A stretch of 64,000 bases of DNA, taken from Dechloromonas sp. CZR5. GTDB taxonomy: Bacteria; Pseudomonadota; Gammaproteobacteria; Burkholderiales; Rhodocyclaceae. The notes under the pieces are model-generated. The model was not told where the DNA came from and ran no database searches. It saw only the letters and a list, made by a program, of their open reading frames with translations. The stretch covers positions 434,001-498,000 of the forward strand of contig NZ_VUYQ01000002.1 in the NCBI RefSeq assembly GCF_008711155.1, in the 5' to 3' direction. Numbering within the stretch: position 1 is the first letter of the stretch; each line of letters begins with the position of its first letter. Position numbers and translations under genes: made by a program. Positions 19,153 through 32,125 of this stretch are shown here, one piece after another.

Positions 19153-21039
19153 ATGCTCTATCCCACCCGTTTCGATGTCATCGTTGTCGGCGGCGGACAT
19201 GCCGGCACAGAGGCCGCGCTGGCCGCAGCGCGGGCGGGTGCGAACACGCTGTTGTTGACCCATAACCTCGACACGCTCGGGGCGATGAGTTGCAACCCGT
19301 CGATCGGCGGCATCGGCAAGGGCCATCTGGTACGCGAAGTCGATGCGCTGGGCGGTGCCATGGCCGCCGCCACGGACGAATCCGGCATCCAGTTCCGCAT
19401 CCTCAATGCCTCGAAAGGTCCGGCGGTGCGCGCCACCCGCGCCCAGGCCGACCGCGTGCTGTACAAGCAGGCCATCCGCACGCGCCTCGAGAACCAGCCC
19501 AACCTGACCATTTTCGCCCAGGCCTGCGATGATCTGATCGTCGAAGGCGACAAGGTCTGCGGCGCCGTCACCCAGCTTGGTATCCGCTTCATGGCCGAGG
19601 CCGTGGTGCTGACCGCCGGCACCTTCCTCAACGGCAAGATCCACGTCGGGCTGGAAAACTACACCGGCGGCCGCATGGGCGATCCGCCCTCCGTGTCGCT
19701 CGCCGCCCGTCTGAAGGAACTCAACCTCCCGCAGGGCCGCCTGAAAACCGGCACCCCGCCGCGCCTGGACGGCAAGACCATCGACTTCTCGGTGATGGAG
19801 GAGCAGCATTCGGACGACCCGCTGCCGGTCTTCTCCTTCCTCGGCAATGCCGCGCAGCATCCGAAGCAGCTGCCGTGCTGGATTACCGAAACCAATGAGA
19901 AGACGCACGACATCATCCGCAGCGGGCTGGACCGCTCGCCGATGTACACCGGCGTCATCGAAGGCGTCGGCCCGCGCTACTGCCCGTCGATCGAGGACAA
20001 GATCCACCGTTTCGCCGACCGCAACCAGCACAACGTCTTCCTTGAACCGGAAGGCCTGACGACGCACGAGATCTACCCCAACGGCGTATCCACCAGCCTG
20101 CCCTTCGATATCCAGCTGGCGCTGGTACGTTCGATCCGCGGCATGGAGAATGTGCACATCCTGCGCCCCGGCTACGCCATCGAATACGATTTCTACGACC
20201 CGCGCGGCCTGAAGGACACACTGGAGACCAAGGCCGTCAACGGCCTGTTTTTCGCCGGCCAGATCAACGGTACGACCGGCTACGAGGAAGCGGCGGCACA
20301 GGGCCTGCTTGCCGGCATCAATGCCGTCAATTACGTCAAGGGCCGCGCCGGCTGGTGCCCCAAGCGCAACGAAGCCTACCTCGGCGTGCTGGTCGACGAT
20401 CTGATCACGCGCGGCGTATCCGATCCCTACCGCATGTTCACCAGTCGTGCCGAATACCGCCTCAGCCTGCGCGAAGACAATGCCGACCTGCGCCTGACCG
20501 AGCAGGGGCGCAGTCTCGGCCTGGTCGATGACGCGCGCTGGGACGCCTTCTGCCGCAAACGCGATGCCATCGCCAGCGAACAGGAGCGCCTGAAATCGAC
20601 CTGGGTCAATCCGAAGATCACGCCGGCCGAGGACTGCCTCCGCGTGCTCGGCAAGGCCATCGAACACGAATACAACCTGTTCGAACTGCTGCGCCGGCCG
20701 GAAGTCAGCTACGCCAAGCTGCTCACCCTGCCCGGTGCCGGCGAGGCCCAGACCGACCCGCTGGTCGTCGAGCAACTGGAAATCTCGGCCAAGTACCAGG
20801 GCTACATTGACCGCCAGGCCGAGGAGGTCGCCAAATCGGCCAGCTACGAGAACACCGTGCTGCCAGCCGACCTCGACTACGCGGCGGTGGCCGGCCTGTC
20901 CAACGAAGTCAAGCAGAAGCTGGCCCAGCACAAGCCGCAGACCATCGGCCAGGCATCGCGGATTCAAGGCATCACGCCCGCGGCGATTTCGCTGCTGCTC
21001 ATCCACCTCAAGCGACATAACCTGTCGCAGGCGGCCTGA
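19153..21039 (+). CDS. mnmG: tRNA uridine-5-carboxymethylaminomethyl modification enzyme MnmG (GidA)
   Basis: A 628-residue FAD enzyme, usual length. The dinucleotide-binding motif [19 protein letters not shown] is at the N-terminus and the MnmG signatures [22 protein letters not shown] and [12 protein letters not shown] follow. With MnmE it modifies the wobble uridine (U34) of several tRNAs. It starts the mnmG-rsmG-parA-parB block that in proteobacteria usually lies close to the chromosomal replication origin. Confidence 0.97.
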   Translation: MLYPTRFDVIVVGGGHAGTEAALAAARAGANTLLLTHNLDTLGAMSCNPSIGGIGKGHLVREVDALGGAMAAATDESGIQFRILNASKGPAVRATRAQADRVLYKQAIRTRLENQPNLTIFAQACDDLIVEGDKVCGAVTQLGIRFMAEAVVLTAGTFLNGKIHVGLENYTGGRMGDPPSVSLAARLKELNLPQGRLKTGTPPRLDGKTIDFSVMEEQHSDDPLPVFSFLGNAAQHPKQLPCWITETNEKTHDIIRSGLDRSPMYTGVIEGVGPRYCPSIEDKIHRFADRNQHNVFLEPEGLTTHEIYPNGVSTSLPFDIQLALVRSIRGMENVHILRPGYAIEYDFYDPRGLKDTLETKAVNGLFFAGQINGTTGYEEAAAQGLLAGINAVNYVKGRAGWCPKRNEAYLGVLVDDLITRGVSDPYRMFTSRAEYRLSLREDNADLRLTEQGRSLGLVDDARWDAFCRKRDAIASEQERLKSTWVNPKITPAEDCLRVLGKAIEHEYNLFELLRRPEVSYAKLLTLPGAGEAQTDPLVVEQLEISAKYQGYIDRQAEEVAKSASYENTVLPADLDYAAVAGLSNEVKQKLAQHKPQTIGQASRIQGITPAAISLLLIHLKRHNLSQAA

Positions 21040-21041
21040 GC

Positions 21042-21653
21042 ATGATCACGCTGTCGGCCGGCCTCGCCGAACTCGGAATCGACTTGTCGACCGGGCAGCA
21101 GGACCAGCTGCTCGCCTTCCGCGACCTGCTGCTCAAGTGGAACAAGACCTATAACCTGACAGCACTGCGCGACCCCGAACAAGCCATTTCGCATCATCTG
21201 CTCGACTCGCTGGCCATCCTGCCGCACGTCGGCCCGGGCGCCCTGCTCGACGTCGGCTCGGGCGGCGGCCTGCCCGGCATCCCGCTGGCCATCGCCCGCC
21301 CCGACTTGTCGGTGAGCATGGTCGATACCGTGCAGAAAAAGGCAACCTTCCTGCAGCAGGCCGCCATCCAGCTCGGGCTGAAGAACGTCTCCGCGCACCA
21401 CGCCCGCGTCGAACAGTTGCCGGGTCAGTACGCCCAGATCAGTTCGCGCGCCTTCGCCGAGCTCAAGCTGTTCACCGACTTGACTCGCCAGTTGCTGGCC
21501 CCCGGCGGCCGCTGGCTGGCCATGAAGGGCGTCCGTCCGGACGACGAAATCGCGGCGCTGCCAGCCGACATCATCGTCGAGCACGTCATTCCGCTGCACG
21601 TTCCCGGCCTCGATGCCGAAAGACACCTCATCATCCTGAAAGCGGGCTCATGA
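21042..21653 (+). CDS. rsmG: 16S rRNA (guanine527-N7)-methyltransferase RsmG (GidB)
   Basis: A 203-residue SAM-dependent methyltransferase. The SAM motif is [17 protein letters not shown], and the family segments [16 protein letters not shown] and SRAFAELK are present. It methylates G527 of 16S rRNA. The start is 2 bp after the mnmG stop, and the stop overlaps parA (ATGA). Confidence 0.96.
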   Translation: MITLSAGLAELGIDLSTGQQDQLLAFRDLLLKWNKTYNLTALRDPEQAISHHLLDSLAILPHVGPGALLDVGSGGGLPGIPLAIARPDLSVSMVDTVQKKATFLQQAAIQLGLKNVSAHHARVEQLPGQYAQISSRAFAELKLFTDLTRQLLAPGGRWLAMKGVRPDDEIAALPADIIVEHVIPLHVPGLDAERHLIILKAGS

Positions 21654-22411
21654 AAGTACTCGCCATCACCAACCAGAAAGGCGGCGTCGGCAAGACCACG
21701 ACCGCCGTCAACCTCGCCGCATCGCTGGGCGCCGAGGGCAAGCGCGTCCTGCTTATCGACATGGACCCGCAGGGCAATGCCACTACGGGTGCCGGCATCA
21801 CCAAGAAGGAAGCGCTGCCGACGGTCTACCAGCTGCTGATCGGTGCCGCATCGCTGGTCGAGGTGTGCATCAAGACCGATTTCGCATTCGACATCCTGCC
21901 GGCCAACCGCGAACTGGCCGGTGCCGAGGTCGAACTCATCGAGCTCGACAAGCGCGAATTTCGTCTCAAGTCCGCCCTGCAGCAAAACCACGACGAATAC
22001 GACTTCGTGCTGATCGATTGCCCGCCGGCCCTCAACATGCTGACCGTCAATGCCCTGGTCGCCGCCGACTCGGTGCTGATCCCCATGCAGTGCGAATATT
22101 ACGCACTGGAGGGTCTCTCCGATCTCGTCGAAACCCTGCGCAAGGTGCGCCATGGCCTGAATTCCCGCCTGGAAATCGAAGGGCTGCTGCGTACGATGTA
22201 CAACGGCCAGAGCACGCTGACCCAGCAGGTCTCCAACGAACTCGAAACGCACTTCGGCAACAAGGTTTACCGGACCATCGTGCCGCGCAACGTCCGCCTG
22301 GCCGAAGCGCCGTCCTACGGCAAGCCGGTCATCGCCTTCGACAAGAACTCCAGGGGTGCCCAGGCTTACACCGCCCTGGCCAGGGAAATCCTCGAAAGGA
22401 CTCCAGCATGA
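21650..22411 (+). CDS. parA: chromosome partitioning ATPase ParA (Soj)
   Basis: A 253-residue deviant Walker-A ATPase ([15 protein letters not shown]), with Walker [10 protein letters not shown]. Its length and position next to rsmG fit chromosomal ParA/Soj rather than a plasmid form. It acts with ParB and centromere-like parS sites in chromosome segregation. Starts and stops overlap both neighbours by ATGA. Confidence 0.96.
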   Translation: MKVLAITNQKGGVGKTTTAVNLAASLGAEGKRVLLIDMDPQGNATTGAGITKKEALPTVYQLLIGAASLVEVCIKTDFAFDILPANRELAGAEVELIELDKREFRLKSALQQNHDEYDFVLIDCPPALNMLTVNALVAADSVLIPMQCEYYALEGLSDLVETLRKVRHGLNSRLEIEGLLRTMYNGQSTLTQQVSNELETHFGNKVYRTIVPRNVRLAEAPSYGKPVIAFDKNSRGAQAYTALAREILERTPA

Positions 22412-23262
22412 TCAAGATGAAAGGACTCGGCCGCGGCCTCGACGCCTTGCTCGCCGGCACCGACGAAAAGCGCGCCGACGAACAGCGCAGCCTGCCCATC
22501 GAACGTCTCAAGCCCGGCAAATACCAGCCGCGCACCCGGATGGACCAGGAATCGCTGGATGAACTGGCGGCCTCGATCAAGGCTCAGGGCGTCATGCAAC
22601 CGATCCTGGTCCGTGCCGTCGACAAGACCCCCGGCGCCGAACGCTACGAAATCGTCGCCGGCGAACGCCGCTGGCGCGCCTCCCAGCAAGCCGGCCTGGC
22701 CGAAGTGCCGGTTCTCGTCCGCGACATCCCGGACGAGCAGGCCCTGGCCATGGCGCTGATCGAAAACATCCAGCGCGAAAATCTCAATCCGCTCGAGGAA
22801 GCCCAAGGACTGCAGCGGCTGATCGACGAATTCGGCCTGACCCACCAGCAGGCCGCCGATGCCGTGGGCCGCTCCCGTCCGGCCGCATCGAACCTGCTCC
22901 GCCTCCTGCAGCTGAGTCCCATGGTCCAGGAGCTGCTCATGTCCGGAAAACTCGACATGGGCCACGCCCGTGCGCTGCTGCCACTCAACAGTGCCCAGCA
23001 GGTCGCCGCAGCCCAGCGCATCGTCCAGAAAGGGCTGTCTGTCCGCGAGGCGGAACGACTGGTGCAACAAATCACCCGTCCCGCCAGAAAGCCGGCCGAA
23101 CAGCCGGTCGACCGCGACCTCCTTCGCCTCCAGGAAGAACTCGCCGACGGCTTGGGTGCCAACGTGCAGATCAAGACCAACAAGAAAGGCGCCGGCAAGG
23201 TCACCATCGAATTCGGCAGCCTCGAGCAACTCGATGGTCTCCTCTCCCGCCTATCCACGTAA
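22408..23262 (+). CDS. parB: chromosome partitioning protein ParB (Spo0J)
   Basis: A 284-residue ParB. The order is an N-terminal ParA-contact segment (MKGLGRGLDALL), the CTPase/ParB domain with YQPR and GERRWRA, a helix-turn-helix (LTHQQAADAVGRSRPAASNLLRLL) and a C-terminal dimerisation domain. The start is the ATG overlapping the parA stop; the longer frame upstream is a shadow of parA. No parS site was recognised by eye in the window. Confidence 0.96.
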   Translation: MIKMKGLGRGLDALLAGTDEKRADEQRSLPIERLKPGKYQPRTRMDQESLDELAASIKAQGVMQPILVRAVDKTPGAERYEIVAGERRWRASQQAGLAEVPVLVRDIPDEQALAMALIENIQRENLNPLEEAQGLQRLIDEFGLTHQQAADAVGRSRPAASNLLRLLQLSPMVQELLMSGKLDMGHARALLPLNSAQQVAAAQRIVQKGLSVREAERLVQQITRPARKPAEQPVDRDLLRLQEELADGLGANVQIKTNKKGAGKVTIEFGSLEQLDGLLSRLST

Positions 23263-23326
23263 CCGATGTCACTAAACGTAACGCACTGTCTCTACGGGAA
23301 AACCCCTAATTTGTGCGCCGCGGAAA

Positions 23327-23355
23327 TTGACTCTTATGTAAGACTTGGTTACACT
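23327..23355 (+). promoter_or_regulatory. sigma-70 promoter of the ATP synthase operon
   Basis: TTGACT and TACACT are separated by exactly 17 bp. The element lies in the gap after parB, about 27 bp before the atpI start codon, with GAGGT in between as ribosome-binding site. Confidence 0.75.
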
Positions 23356-23381
23356 CTCGGGGTTTTTGATCGAGGTATGTC

Positions 23382-24883
<1,502 letters not shown>

Positions 24884-24923
24884 TCATTCACGCCCCTGAA
24901 ACCCTTATAACCAGGAGGTTAGC

Positions 24924-25394
24924 GTGAACATCAACGCTACACTGATTGGCCAGGCAATCTGGTTTGCTCTCTTCATCTGGATCACGATGAAGTACGTCTG
25001 GCCGCCGCTGCAAAAGGCAATGGCGGACCGTCAGGCACAGATCGCTGAAGGCCTGGCTGCAGCCGAACGCGGCAAGCACGAGCAAGAGCTCGCTGCCAAG
25101 CGTTCCGCTGATGCGCTGCGTGAAGCCAAGGAGAAATCTGCGGAATTCGTGGCTCAAGCCGAAAAGCGTGCGCAACAGATCGTCGAAGAAGCCAAGGGCA
25201 ATGCCAAGGTTGAGGCCGACAAGATTGTCGCCGGCGCCAAGGCAGAAATCGAACAGGAAGTCGAACGTGCCAAGCAGCAACTGCGTGAGCGCGTCGCCGA
25301 ACTGGCGGTTGCCGGTGCCGAGAAGATCCTGCGCAAGGAAATCAATGCGTCCGTGCATGCAGACATGCTGGGCGCCCTGAAACAGGACCTGTAA
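24924..25394 (+). CDS. atpF: F-type ATP synthase subunit b
   Basis: A 156-residue peripheral-stalk protein: one N-terminal membrane helix ([20 protein letters not shown]) and a long charged coiled coil rich in Ala, Glu and Lys. Length and position between atpE and atpH are standard. AGGAGG lies just upstream of the start codon. Confidence 0.96.
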   Translation: MNINATLIGQAIWFALFIWITMKYVWPPLQKAMADRQAQIAEGLAAAERGKHEQELAAKRSADALREAKEKSAEFVAQAEKRAQQIVEEAKGNAKVEADKIVAGAKAEIEQEVERAKQQLRERVAELAVAGAEKILRKEINASVHADMLGALKQDL

Positions 25395-25397
25395 GCA

Positions 25398-25934
25398 ATG
25401 GCTGAATCCGTCACTATCGCCCGTCCTTACGCCGAAGCGCTGTTCCGCGCTGCCAAGGAAAGCGGCAATCTGGCCAAGTGGTCCGAGCAGGTCGCCCTGC
25501 TGGGACAGGTGGCTGCCAATCCCGAAGCCCGTGCGGCCGTCGGCGATCCGAACGTGGCAGCCTCGCAACTGGTCGACCTCTTCCGGTCTGCCTGTGGTAC
25601 GGCGGTAGGTACGGAGCTGGCGAACTTCATCCAGCTGCTGTCCAACAACGACCGTCTGGGGCTGTTGCCGGAAATCGCTGGCTTGTACGAAAGCTACAAG
25701 CAAGCGGAAGAGGGCACCAAGCAGGCCGAAATCGTTTCGGCCTTCCCGATCGATGACAACCAGGTGAAAACCCTGGTACCGCAACTCGAAGCCGTCTTCA
25801 AGACCAAGCTCGAGGCCGCAGTGTCGGTTGATCCGACCCTGATCGGCGGTATCAAGGTAATCGTTGGCGACCAGATGCTGGATGCTTCAGTCCGCGGCAA
25901 GCTTGACGCCATGGCTACGGCGCTGAACAACTAG
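25398..25934 (+). CDS. atpH: F-type ATP synthase subunit delta
   Basis: A 178-residue OSCP/delta subunit linking the peripheral stalk to F1. The N-terminal ARPYAEALFRAA and C-terminal DPTLIGGIKVIVGDQMLDASVRGKL are family hallmarks. It begins 3 bp after atpF. Confidence 0.96.
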   Translation: MAESVTIARPYAEALFRAAKESGNLAKWSEQVALLGQVAANPEARAAVGDPNVAASQLVDLFRSACGTAVGTELANFIQLLSNNDRLGLLPEIAGLYESYKQAEEGTKQAEIVSAFPIDDNQVKTLVPQLEAVFKTKLEAAVSVDPTLIGGIKVIVGDQMLDASVRGKLDAMATALNN

Positions 25935-25943
25935 GAGAATTTC

Positions 25944-27482
25944 ATGCAGTTGAATCCTTCCGAAATTTCTGAACTGATCAAGAGCAAGATCCAGAACCTG
26001 CAAGGCGCATCGGAAGTGCGCACGCAGGGCACGGTGGTGTCCGTCACCGACGGTATCTGCCGTGTGCACGGCCTGCAAGACGTTATGCAGGGCGAAATGC
26101 TGGAATTCCCCGGCAACACGTTCGGCATGGCGCTCAACCTCGAGCGCGACTCTGTCGGCGCCGTTGTTCTTGGTGAATACGAGCACATTTCCGAAGGCGA
26201 CGTGGTCAAGACCACCGGTCGCATTCTGGAAGTCCCCGTTGGCCCGGAACTGCTGGGTCGCGTGGTCAACTCCCTCGGCCAGCCGATCGACGGCAAGGGC
26301 CCGATCAATGCCAAGCTGACCGACAAGATCGAAAAGGTTGCGCCGGGCGTTATTTGGCGTCAGTCCGTTTCCCAGCCGGTGCAAACCGGTCTGAAGTGCG
26401 TGGACTCCATGGTTCCGGTCGGCCGCGGCCAGCGCGAGCTGATCATTGGCGACCGCCAGACCGGCAAGACCGCCGTTGCCGTTGACGCCATCATCAACCA
26501 GAAGGGCAAGGGCCTGTTCTGCGTTTATGTCGCTATCGGCCAGAAGGCTTCCACCATCGCCAACGTCGTTCGCAAGCTCGAAGAGCATGGCGCGATGGAA
26601 TACACCATCGTCGTCGCCGCTCCGGCTTCGGAATCCGCCGCGCTGCAGTACTTGGCTCCTTACGCCGGCTGCACGATGGGCGAATACTTCCGCGACACCG
26701 GCGAAGACGCCCTGATCATTTACGACGACTTGACCAAGCAAGCTTGGGGCTACCGTCAGGTTTCCCTGCTGCTGCGCCGTCCGCCGGGCCGCGAAGCCTA
26801 CCCGGGCGACGTGTTCTATCTCCACTCCCGTCTGCTGGAGCGCGCCGCTCGCGTTTCCGCCGCCTGGGTCGAGAAGCTCAGCAATGGCGCCATCAAGGGC
26901 AAGACCGGCTCCCTGACCGCTCTGCCGGTTATCGAAACCCAAGCTGGTGACGTTTCCGCCTTCGTTCCGACCAACGTGATCTCCATCACCGACGGCCAGA
27001 TCTTCCTGGAAACCGACCTCTTCAACGCCGGTATCCGTCCCGCGATCAACGCCGGTATCTCGGTTTCCCGCGTCGGTGGCGCTGCCCAGACCAAGCTGAT
27101 CAAGAAGCTCGGCGGCGGTGTCCGTCTGGCCCTCGCCCAGTACCGCGAACTTGCTGCCTTCGCCCAGTTTGCTTCCGACCTCGACGAAGCGACCCGCAAG
27201 CAGCTGGAGCGTGGCCGTCTGGTTACCGAACTGATGAAGCAGCCGCAGTACTCGCCGATGAGCATCTCCGAAATGGCCGTCACGCTGTACGCAGCTGACA
27301 AGGGCTACTTCGACGATGTCGAAGTCAAGCGTGCTCTGGAATGCGAAAAGGCCATGATCGGTTACCTGAAGACCAACTGCGCCGACCTCATGAAGACCAT
27401 GGAGTCGACCGCTGATCTGAGCGCCGATTCTGAGAAGGCACTTGCTGCCGGCATCCAGGCTTTCAAGAGCAGCTGGGTCTGA
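25944..27482 (+). CDS. atpA: F-type ATP synthase subunit alpha
   Basis: A 512-residue F1 subunit carrying the non-catalytic nucleotide sites. The P-loop is [10 protein letters not shown], and the family signature appears as [13 protein letters not shown]. Length is standard; AGGAG precedes the ATG. Confidence 0.98.
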   Translation: MQLNPSEISELIKSKIQNLQGASEVRTQGTVVSVTDGICRVHGLQDVMQGEMLEFPGNTFGMALNLERDSVGAVVLGEYEHISEGDVVKTTGRILEVPVGPELLGRVVNSLGQPIDGKGPINAKLTDKIEKVAPGVIWRQSVSQPVQTGLKCVDSMVPVGRGQRELIIGDRQTGKTAVAVDAIINQKGKGLFCVYVAIGQKASTIANVVRKLEEHGAMEYTIVVAAPASESAALQYLAPYAGCTMGEYFRDTGEDALIIYDDLTKQAWGYRQVSLLLRRPPGREAYPGDVFYLHSRLLERAARVSAAWVEKLSNGAIKGKTGSLTALPVIETQAGDVSAFVPTNVISITDGQIFLETDLFNAGIRPAINAGISVSRVGGAAQTKLIKKLGGGVRLALAQYRELAAFAQFASDLDEATRKQLERGRLVTELMKQPQYSPMSISEMAVTLYAADKGYFDDVEVKRALECEKAMIGYLKTNCADLMKTMESTADLSADSEKALAAGIQAFKSSWV

Positions 27483-27496
27483 TCTAGGAGAACGCC

Positions 27497-28357
27497 ATGC
27501 CTAGCGGCAAGGAAATTCGCAACAAGATCAAGAGCGTCGAAAATACGCGCAAGATCACCAAGGCCATGGAAATGGTGGCCGCATCCAAAATGCGCAAGGC
27601 GCAGGACCGGATGCGTGCTGCCCGTCCCTACGGCGAGAAGATCCGGCGCGTTGCAGGCAACCTGTCTCATGCTCTGACCGAATACCGCCATCCCTTCCTG
27701 GTGAACCGCGAGCAGGCCAATGTCGGTCTGATCCTGGTCACCTCGGACAAGGGTTTGTGCGGCGGTCTGAACTCCAACCTTCTTCGCGTCGCTGTCGCCA
27801 AGATGAAGGAGTTCGACGCTCAGGGCAAGAAACTGCAGGCCACCTGCATCGGCAACAAGGGCTTCGGCTTCATGCAGCGCTCCGGCGCCAAGATCGTTTC
27901 GCACGTGACCGGCCTGGGCGACACGCCCCATCTGGAAAAGCTGATCGGACCGGTCAAGGTGCAGCTCGACGCTTACATGAAGGGCGAGATTGACGCGCTG
28001 TACATTGGCTATACCCGCTTCATCAACACGATGAAACAGGAGCCGGTGTTCGAGCAACTGCTCCCGCTGGCCGGCGATTCCGTCGGCAGTGCCTCGCACA
28101 AGTGGGACTATGTGTACGAACCGGAAGCCAAGTCGGTCATCGACGATCTGCTGATCCGCTATGTCGAAGCATTGATTTATCAGGCCGTCGCAGAAAACAT
28201 GGCCTCCGAGCAGTCCGCCCGGATGGTTGCCATGAAGTCTGCTTCGGACAACGCCAAGACCGTAATCGGCGATTTGAAGCTGGTTTACAACAAGGCCCGT
28301 CAGGCTGCGATTACCAAGGAACTCTCGGAAATCGTCAGCGGCGCAGCCGCGGTGTGA
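27497..28357 (+). CDS. atpG: F-type ATP synthase subunit gamma
   Basis: A 286-residue central rotor shaft. The N-terminal [27 protein letters not shown] and C-terminal [21 protein letters not shown] helices form the coiled coil that turns inside the alpha/beta ring. AGGAG precedes the start. Confidence 0.97.
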   Translation: MPSGKEIRNKIKSVENTRKITKAMEMVAASKMRKAQDRMRAARPYGEKIRRVAGNLSHALTEYRHPFLVNREQANVGLILVTSDKGLCGGLNSNLLRVAVAKMKEFDAQGKKLQATCIGNKGFGFMQRSGAKIVSHVTGLGDTPHLEKLIGPVKVQLDAYMKGEIDALYIGYTRFINTMKQEPVFEQLLPLAGDSVGSASHKWDYVYEPEAKSVIDDLLIRYVEALIYQAVAENMASEQSARMVAMKSASDNAKTVIGDLKLVYNKARQAAITKELSEIVSGAAAV

Positions 28358-28364
28358 CGCGTAG

Positions 28365-29792
<1,428 letters not shown>

Positions 29793-29816
29793 GCAACGTC
29801 CGTATAGGAGCTGGTA

Positions 29817-30242
29817 ATGCCTATTACTGTTCATTGTGATGTCGTCAGTGCCGAAGAATCGATCTTCTCCGGCCTGGTGGAAATCGCAGTGTTCCCCGGC
29901 GAAGCCGGGGAACTCGGCATCCTGCCGCGTCACACGCCGCTGCTGACCCGCATCAAGCCGGGCACCATTCGTCTGAAGGTGCCTGATCAGAGCGAGTTCG
30001 AGCTGGTGTATGTGTCCGGCGGCATGCTTGAGGTTCAGCCTGACATGATTACCGTGTTGGCTGACACCGCGATCCGCGCCCACGACCTCGACGAAGCCAA
30101 GGCACTCGACGCCAAGAAGCGTGCCGAGGAGGCTCTGGCCAACCGGAACGCCGAGATGGACTACGCGGCGGCCGAAGCCGAGCTGGCGCAAGCCGTCGCT
30201 CAGTTGCAAGCAATTCAGCGTCTGCGCAAGCACACGCACTGA
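29817..30242 (+). CDS. atpC: F-type ATP synthase subunit epsilon
   Basis: A 141-residue protein with the N-terminal beta-sandwich ([32 protein letters not shown]) and the C-terminal helical hairpin involved in autoinhibition. It is the last gene of the atp operon and is followed by a terminator. Confidence 0.97.
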   Translation: MPITVHCDVVSAEESIFSGLVEIAVFPGEAGELGILPRHTPLLTRIKPGTIRLKVPDQSEFELVYVSGGMLEVQPDMITVLADTAIRAHDLDEAKALDAKKRAEEALANRNAEMDYAAAEAELAQAVAQLQAIQRLRKHTH

Positions 30243-30258
30243 TCCGGAAACAACGGAC

Positions 30259-30287
30259 AAAAAAGGCAGCCCAGGCTGCCTTTTTTT
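30259..30287 (+). terminator. rho-independent terminator after atpC
   Basis: GGCAGCC and GGCTGCC pair around a two-base gap, with an A-run before and a T-run after. The symmetric flanks could terminate transcription from both atpC and the convergent ubiJ. Confidence 0.9.
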
Positions 30288-30310
30288 ATTTGCTTCGTTT
30301 TTATTGCCGG

Positions 30311-30883
30311 CTAAATGCGGGAGAGGCGTTTTTCCAGACGCGCTACGTCGTCCCGCAAGGCATTGACCGCATTACCGAAAGCCGAAACATGGTCTTTTCC
30401 CGGCAAGAGGCCGGATTCGTCGACGGCATATTCGTGCACATTGGCCAGTGCATTGCCGGCACCTTGGCGCAAGCCGTCGCCAAGGGAACGTCCGATTCGT
30501 ACAAGCCGATACGCAGGTACGTCACCGATCAAGGCAGCCAGGTCGGCTTCGATATCCCATTCAAGATTGCGGAAAACGAATGCCAGACTTTCCGCTACAT
30601 CGACAGAGCCTTCCAGTTTGACCGACGAAAACAGGTTGTTGCGGTCTAGCAGAGCACGAACGGGCGCATCCGGGGGCAATGTCAGCCTGACATCGGGCTC
30701 GTCGCTACCTGAAGCAAGATGAAACAAGCCGGCGTGGTCCAAACCGAGCCGAACGGAGAAGAGCGGCCCAGCTTGAACAAGCAACCGTGCACCGGCATGT
30801 TTTCTCAGGCGATCCTGAGCCCATGACGCGCTGCCAATCAGATGGTTCAAACCGCGAACCCCGAGTTGCTTGACGAAGTCCAT
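30311..30883 (-). CDS. ubiJ: ubiquinone biosynthesis accessory factor UbiJ
   Basis: A 190-residue protein with an N-terminal SCP2-like lipid-binding domain (RLLVQAGPLFSVRLGLDHAG...VRLTLPPDAP) and a C-terminal helical tail (NALRDDVARLEKRLSRI). UbiJ scaffolds the ubiquinone assembly complex. It lies 14 bp after ubiE, the standard context. The ATG at 30883 is preferred; an in-frame TTG three codons upstream is the alternative. Neither has a clear Shine-Dalgarno sequence. Confidence 0.87.
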   Translation of the reverse strand: MDFVKQLGVRGLNHLIGSASWAQDRLRKHAGARLLVQAGPLFSVRLGLDHAGLFHLASGSDEPDVRLTLPPDAPVRALLDRNNLFSSVKLEGSVDVAESLAFVFRNLEWDIEADLAALIGDVPAYRLVRIGRSLGDGLRQGAGNALANVHEYAVDESGLLPGKDHVSAFGNAVNALRDDVARLEKRLSRI

Positions 30884-30897
30884 GCCGTGCAAGCGCT

Positions 30898-31635
30898 TTA
30901 GAATTTGTAGCCGCGATGCAGTGCGACGACGCCGAGGGCGAGGTTGAAATATTCGACTTTTTCGAGGCCGACGCTTTCCATCATGCGCTTCAGTTCTTCC
31001 TGATTCGGATGCATGCGGATGGACTCGGAGAGATAGCGGTAGCTGTCGGAATCGTTGGTGACCAGCTTGCCGACGCGTGGAATGACCTGGAACGAGTAGA
31101 AATCATAGGCTGGCGCGAGCGGCTTCCAGATCTGCGAAAACTCGAGGACCAGCAAACGGCCACCCGGACGCAATACCCGGCGCATTTCAGCCAGCGCGAG
31201 ATCTTTATGGGTCATGTTGCGCAAACCGAATGCCACGGTGACGCAATCGAACCAGTCATCGGGGAAGGGAAGCTTTTCGGCGTCGCACTGGGCAACCGGG
31301 AGCATGTGGCCCTTATCGAGCAGACGGTCCCGACCATGGGCCAGCATGGCGTTGTTGATGTCCGTCAGCCAGACTTGCCCGCTCTTCCCTACCTTCTTGG
31401 CAAAGGCCAGCGACAGGTCGCCGGTCCCGCCGGCCACGTCGAGCACGCGCGACCCTTCGCGGACGCCGCTGCGCTGTATGGTAAACGCCTTCCACAGGCG
31501 GTGCATGCCTGCTGACATCAAGTCGTTCATCAGATCATAACGACTGGCCACCGAGTCGAAGACATTGGCGACCCGACGGGCTTTTTCCTGCTCGGCGACG
31601 GTTTCGTAGCCGAAATGCGTGGTTTCGTTGCTCAT
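30898..31635 (-). CDS. ubiE: demethylmenaquinol/2-octaprenyl-6-methoxyphenol C-methyltransferase UbiE
   Basis: A 245-residue SAM methyltransferase. SAM motif I is [16 protein letters not shown]; the UbiE signatures [17 protein letters not shown] and [22 protein letters not shown] are present. It methylates the ring in ubiquinone (and menaquinone, if made) synthesis. It sits 4 bp downstream of the DUF971 gene and upstream of ubiJ, probably one transcript. Confidence 0.96.
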   Translation of the reverse strand: MSNETTHFGYETVAEQEKARRVANVFDSVASRYDLMNDLMSAGMHRLWKAFTIQRSGVREGSRVLDVAGGTGDLSLAFAKKVGKSGQVWLTDINNAMLAHGRDRLLDKGHMLPVAQCDAEKLPFPDDWFDCVTVAFGLRNMTHKDLALAEMRRVLRPGGRLLVLEFSQIWKPLAPAYDFYSFQVIPRVGKLVTNDSDSYRYLSESIRMHPNQEELKRMMESVGLEKVEYFNLALGVVALHRGYKF

Positions 31636-31639
31636 GACT

Positions 31640-32062
31640 TTAGCGGTGATGGCCGCAGCCGCCGCCCGAGGCGGGGCGCGAGGTGGTGTCGATGTCGCGG
31701 GACAGGCCTTGTTCGTCGATCTGTTTCAGGTATTCCTGCCACAATTCGTCATGGTGCTTGCCCAGATTGTAGAGCATGTCCCATGAATACAGCCCGCTGT
31801 CGTGCCCGTCGGAAAAGACCAGGCGCAGTGCATACGTGCCGACCGGCTCGATACGCTCGATATCGACGTTGCGCTTCCCGGTCTGCAGGGTTTCCTGCCC
31901 CGGTCCATGACCGCGTGCTTCGGCAGATGGCGTGTAAACGCGCAGGTATTCAAAGTCCAGCGAATAGATCTCGCCGCCTTCATAGATCAATTCAAGGCGC
32001 CGGGATTTCTGGTGCAGTTTGATTTCGCTCGGTATCGGCGTATCGCGGTCTATACCCGCCAT
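31640..32062 (-). CDS. DUF971 family protein (GBBH-like N-terminal domain)
   Basis: A 140-residue protein of the DUF971 family, related to the N-terminal zinc-binding domain of gamma-butyrobetaine hydroxylases. Visible hallmarks are [59 protein letters not shown] and the C-terminal GGGCGHH. GGAGG lies five bases before the ATG. It is immediately upstream of ubiE, an arrangement suggesting a link to ubiquinone or Fe-S metabolism; the function is unknown. Confidence 0.85.
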   Translation of the reverse strand: MAGIDRDTPIPSEIKLHQKSRRLELIYEGGEIYSLDFEYLRVYTPSAEARGHGPGQETLQTGKRNVDIERIEPVGTYALRLVFSDGHDSGLYSWDMLYNLGKHHDELWQEYLKQIDEQGLSRDIDTTSRPASGGGCGHHR

Positions 32063-32125
32063 GGTGTCCTCCGGGAGTAAGGGCGATAGTTTAGCGCACT
32101 CACCCTCCGGAAGCGCGAAGATAGG

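Noticed and set aside
18697..21018. 773-residue open frame antisense to mnmG
   Set aside because: mnmG is certain on the plus strand; the antisense frame has no recognised motif.
23263..23326. parS or DnaA box in the parB-atpI gap
   Set aside because: No sequence close to the parS core or to clustered TTATCCACA was found by eye.
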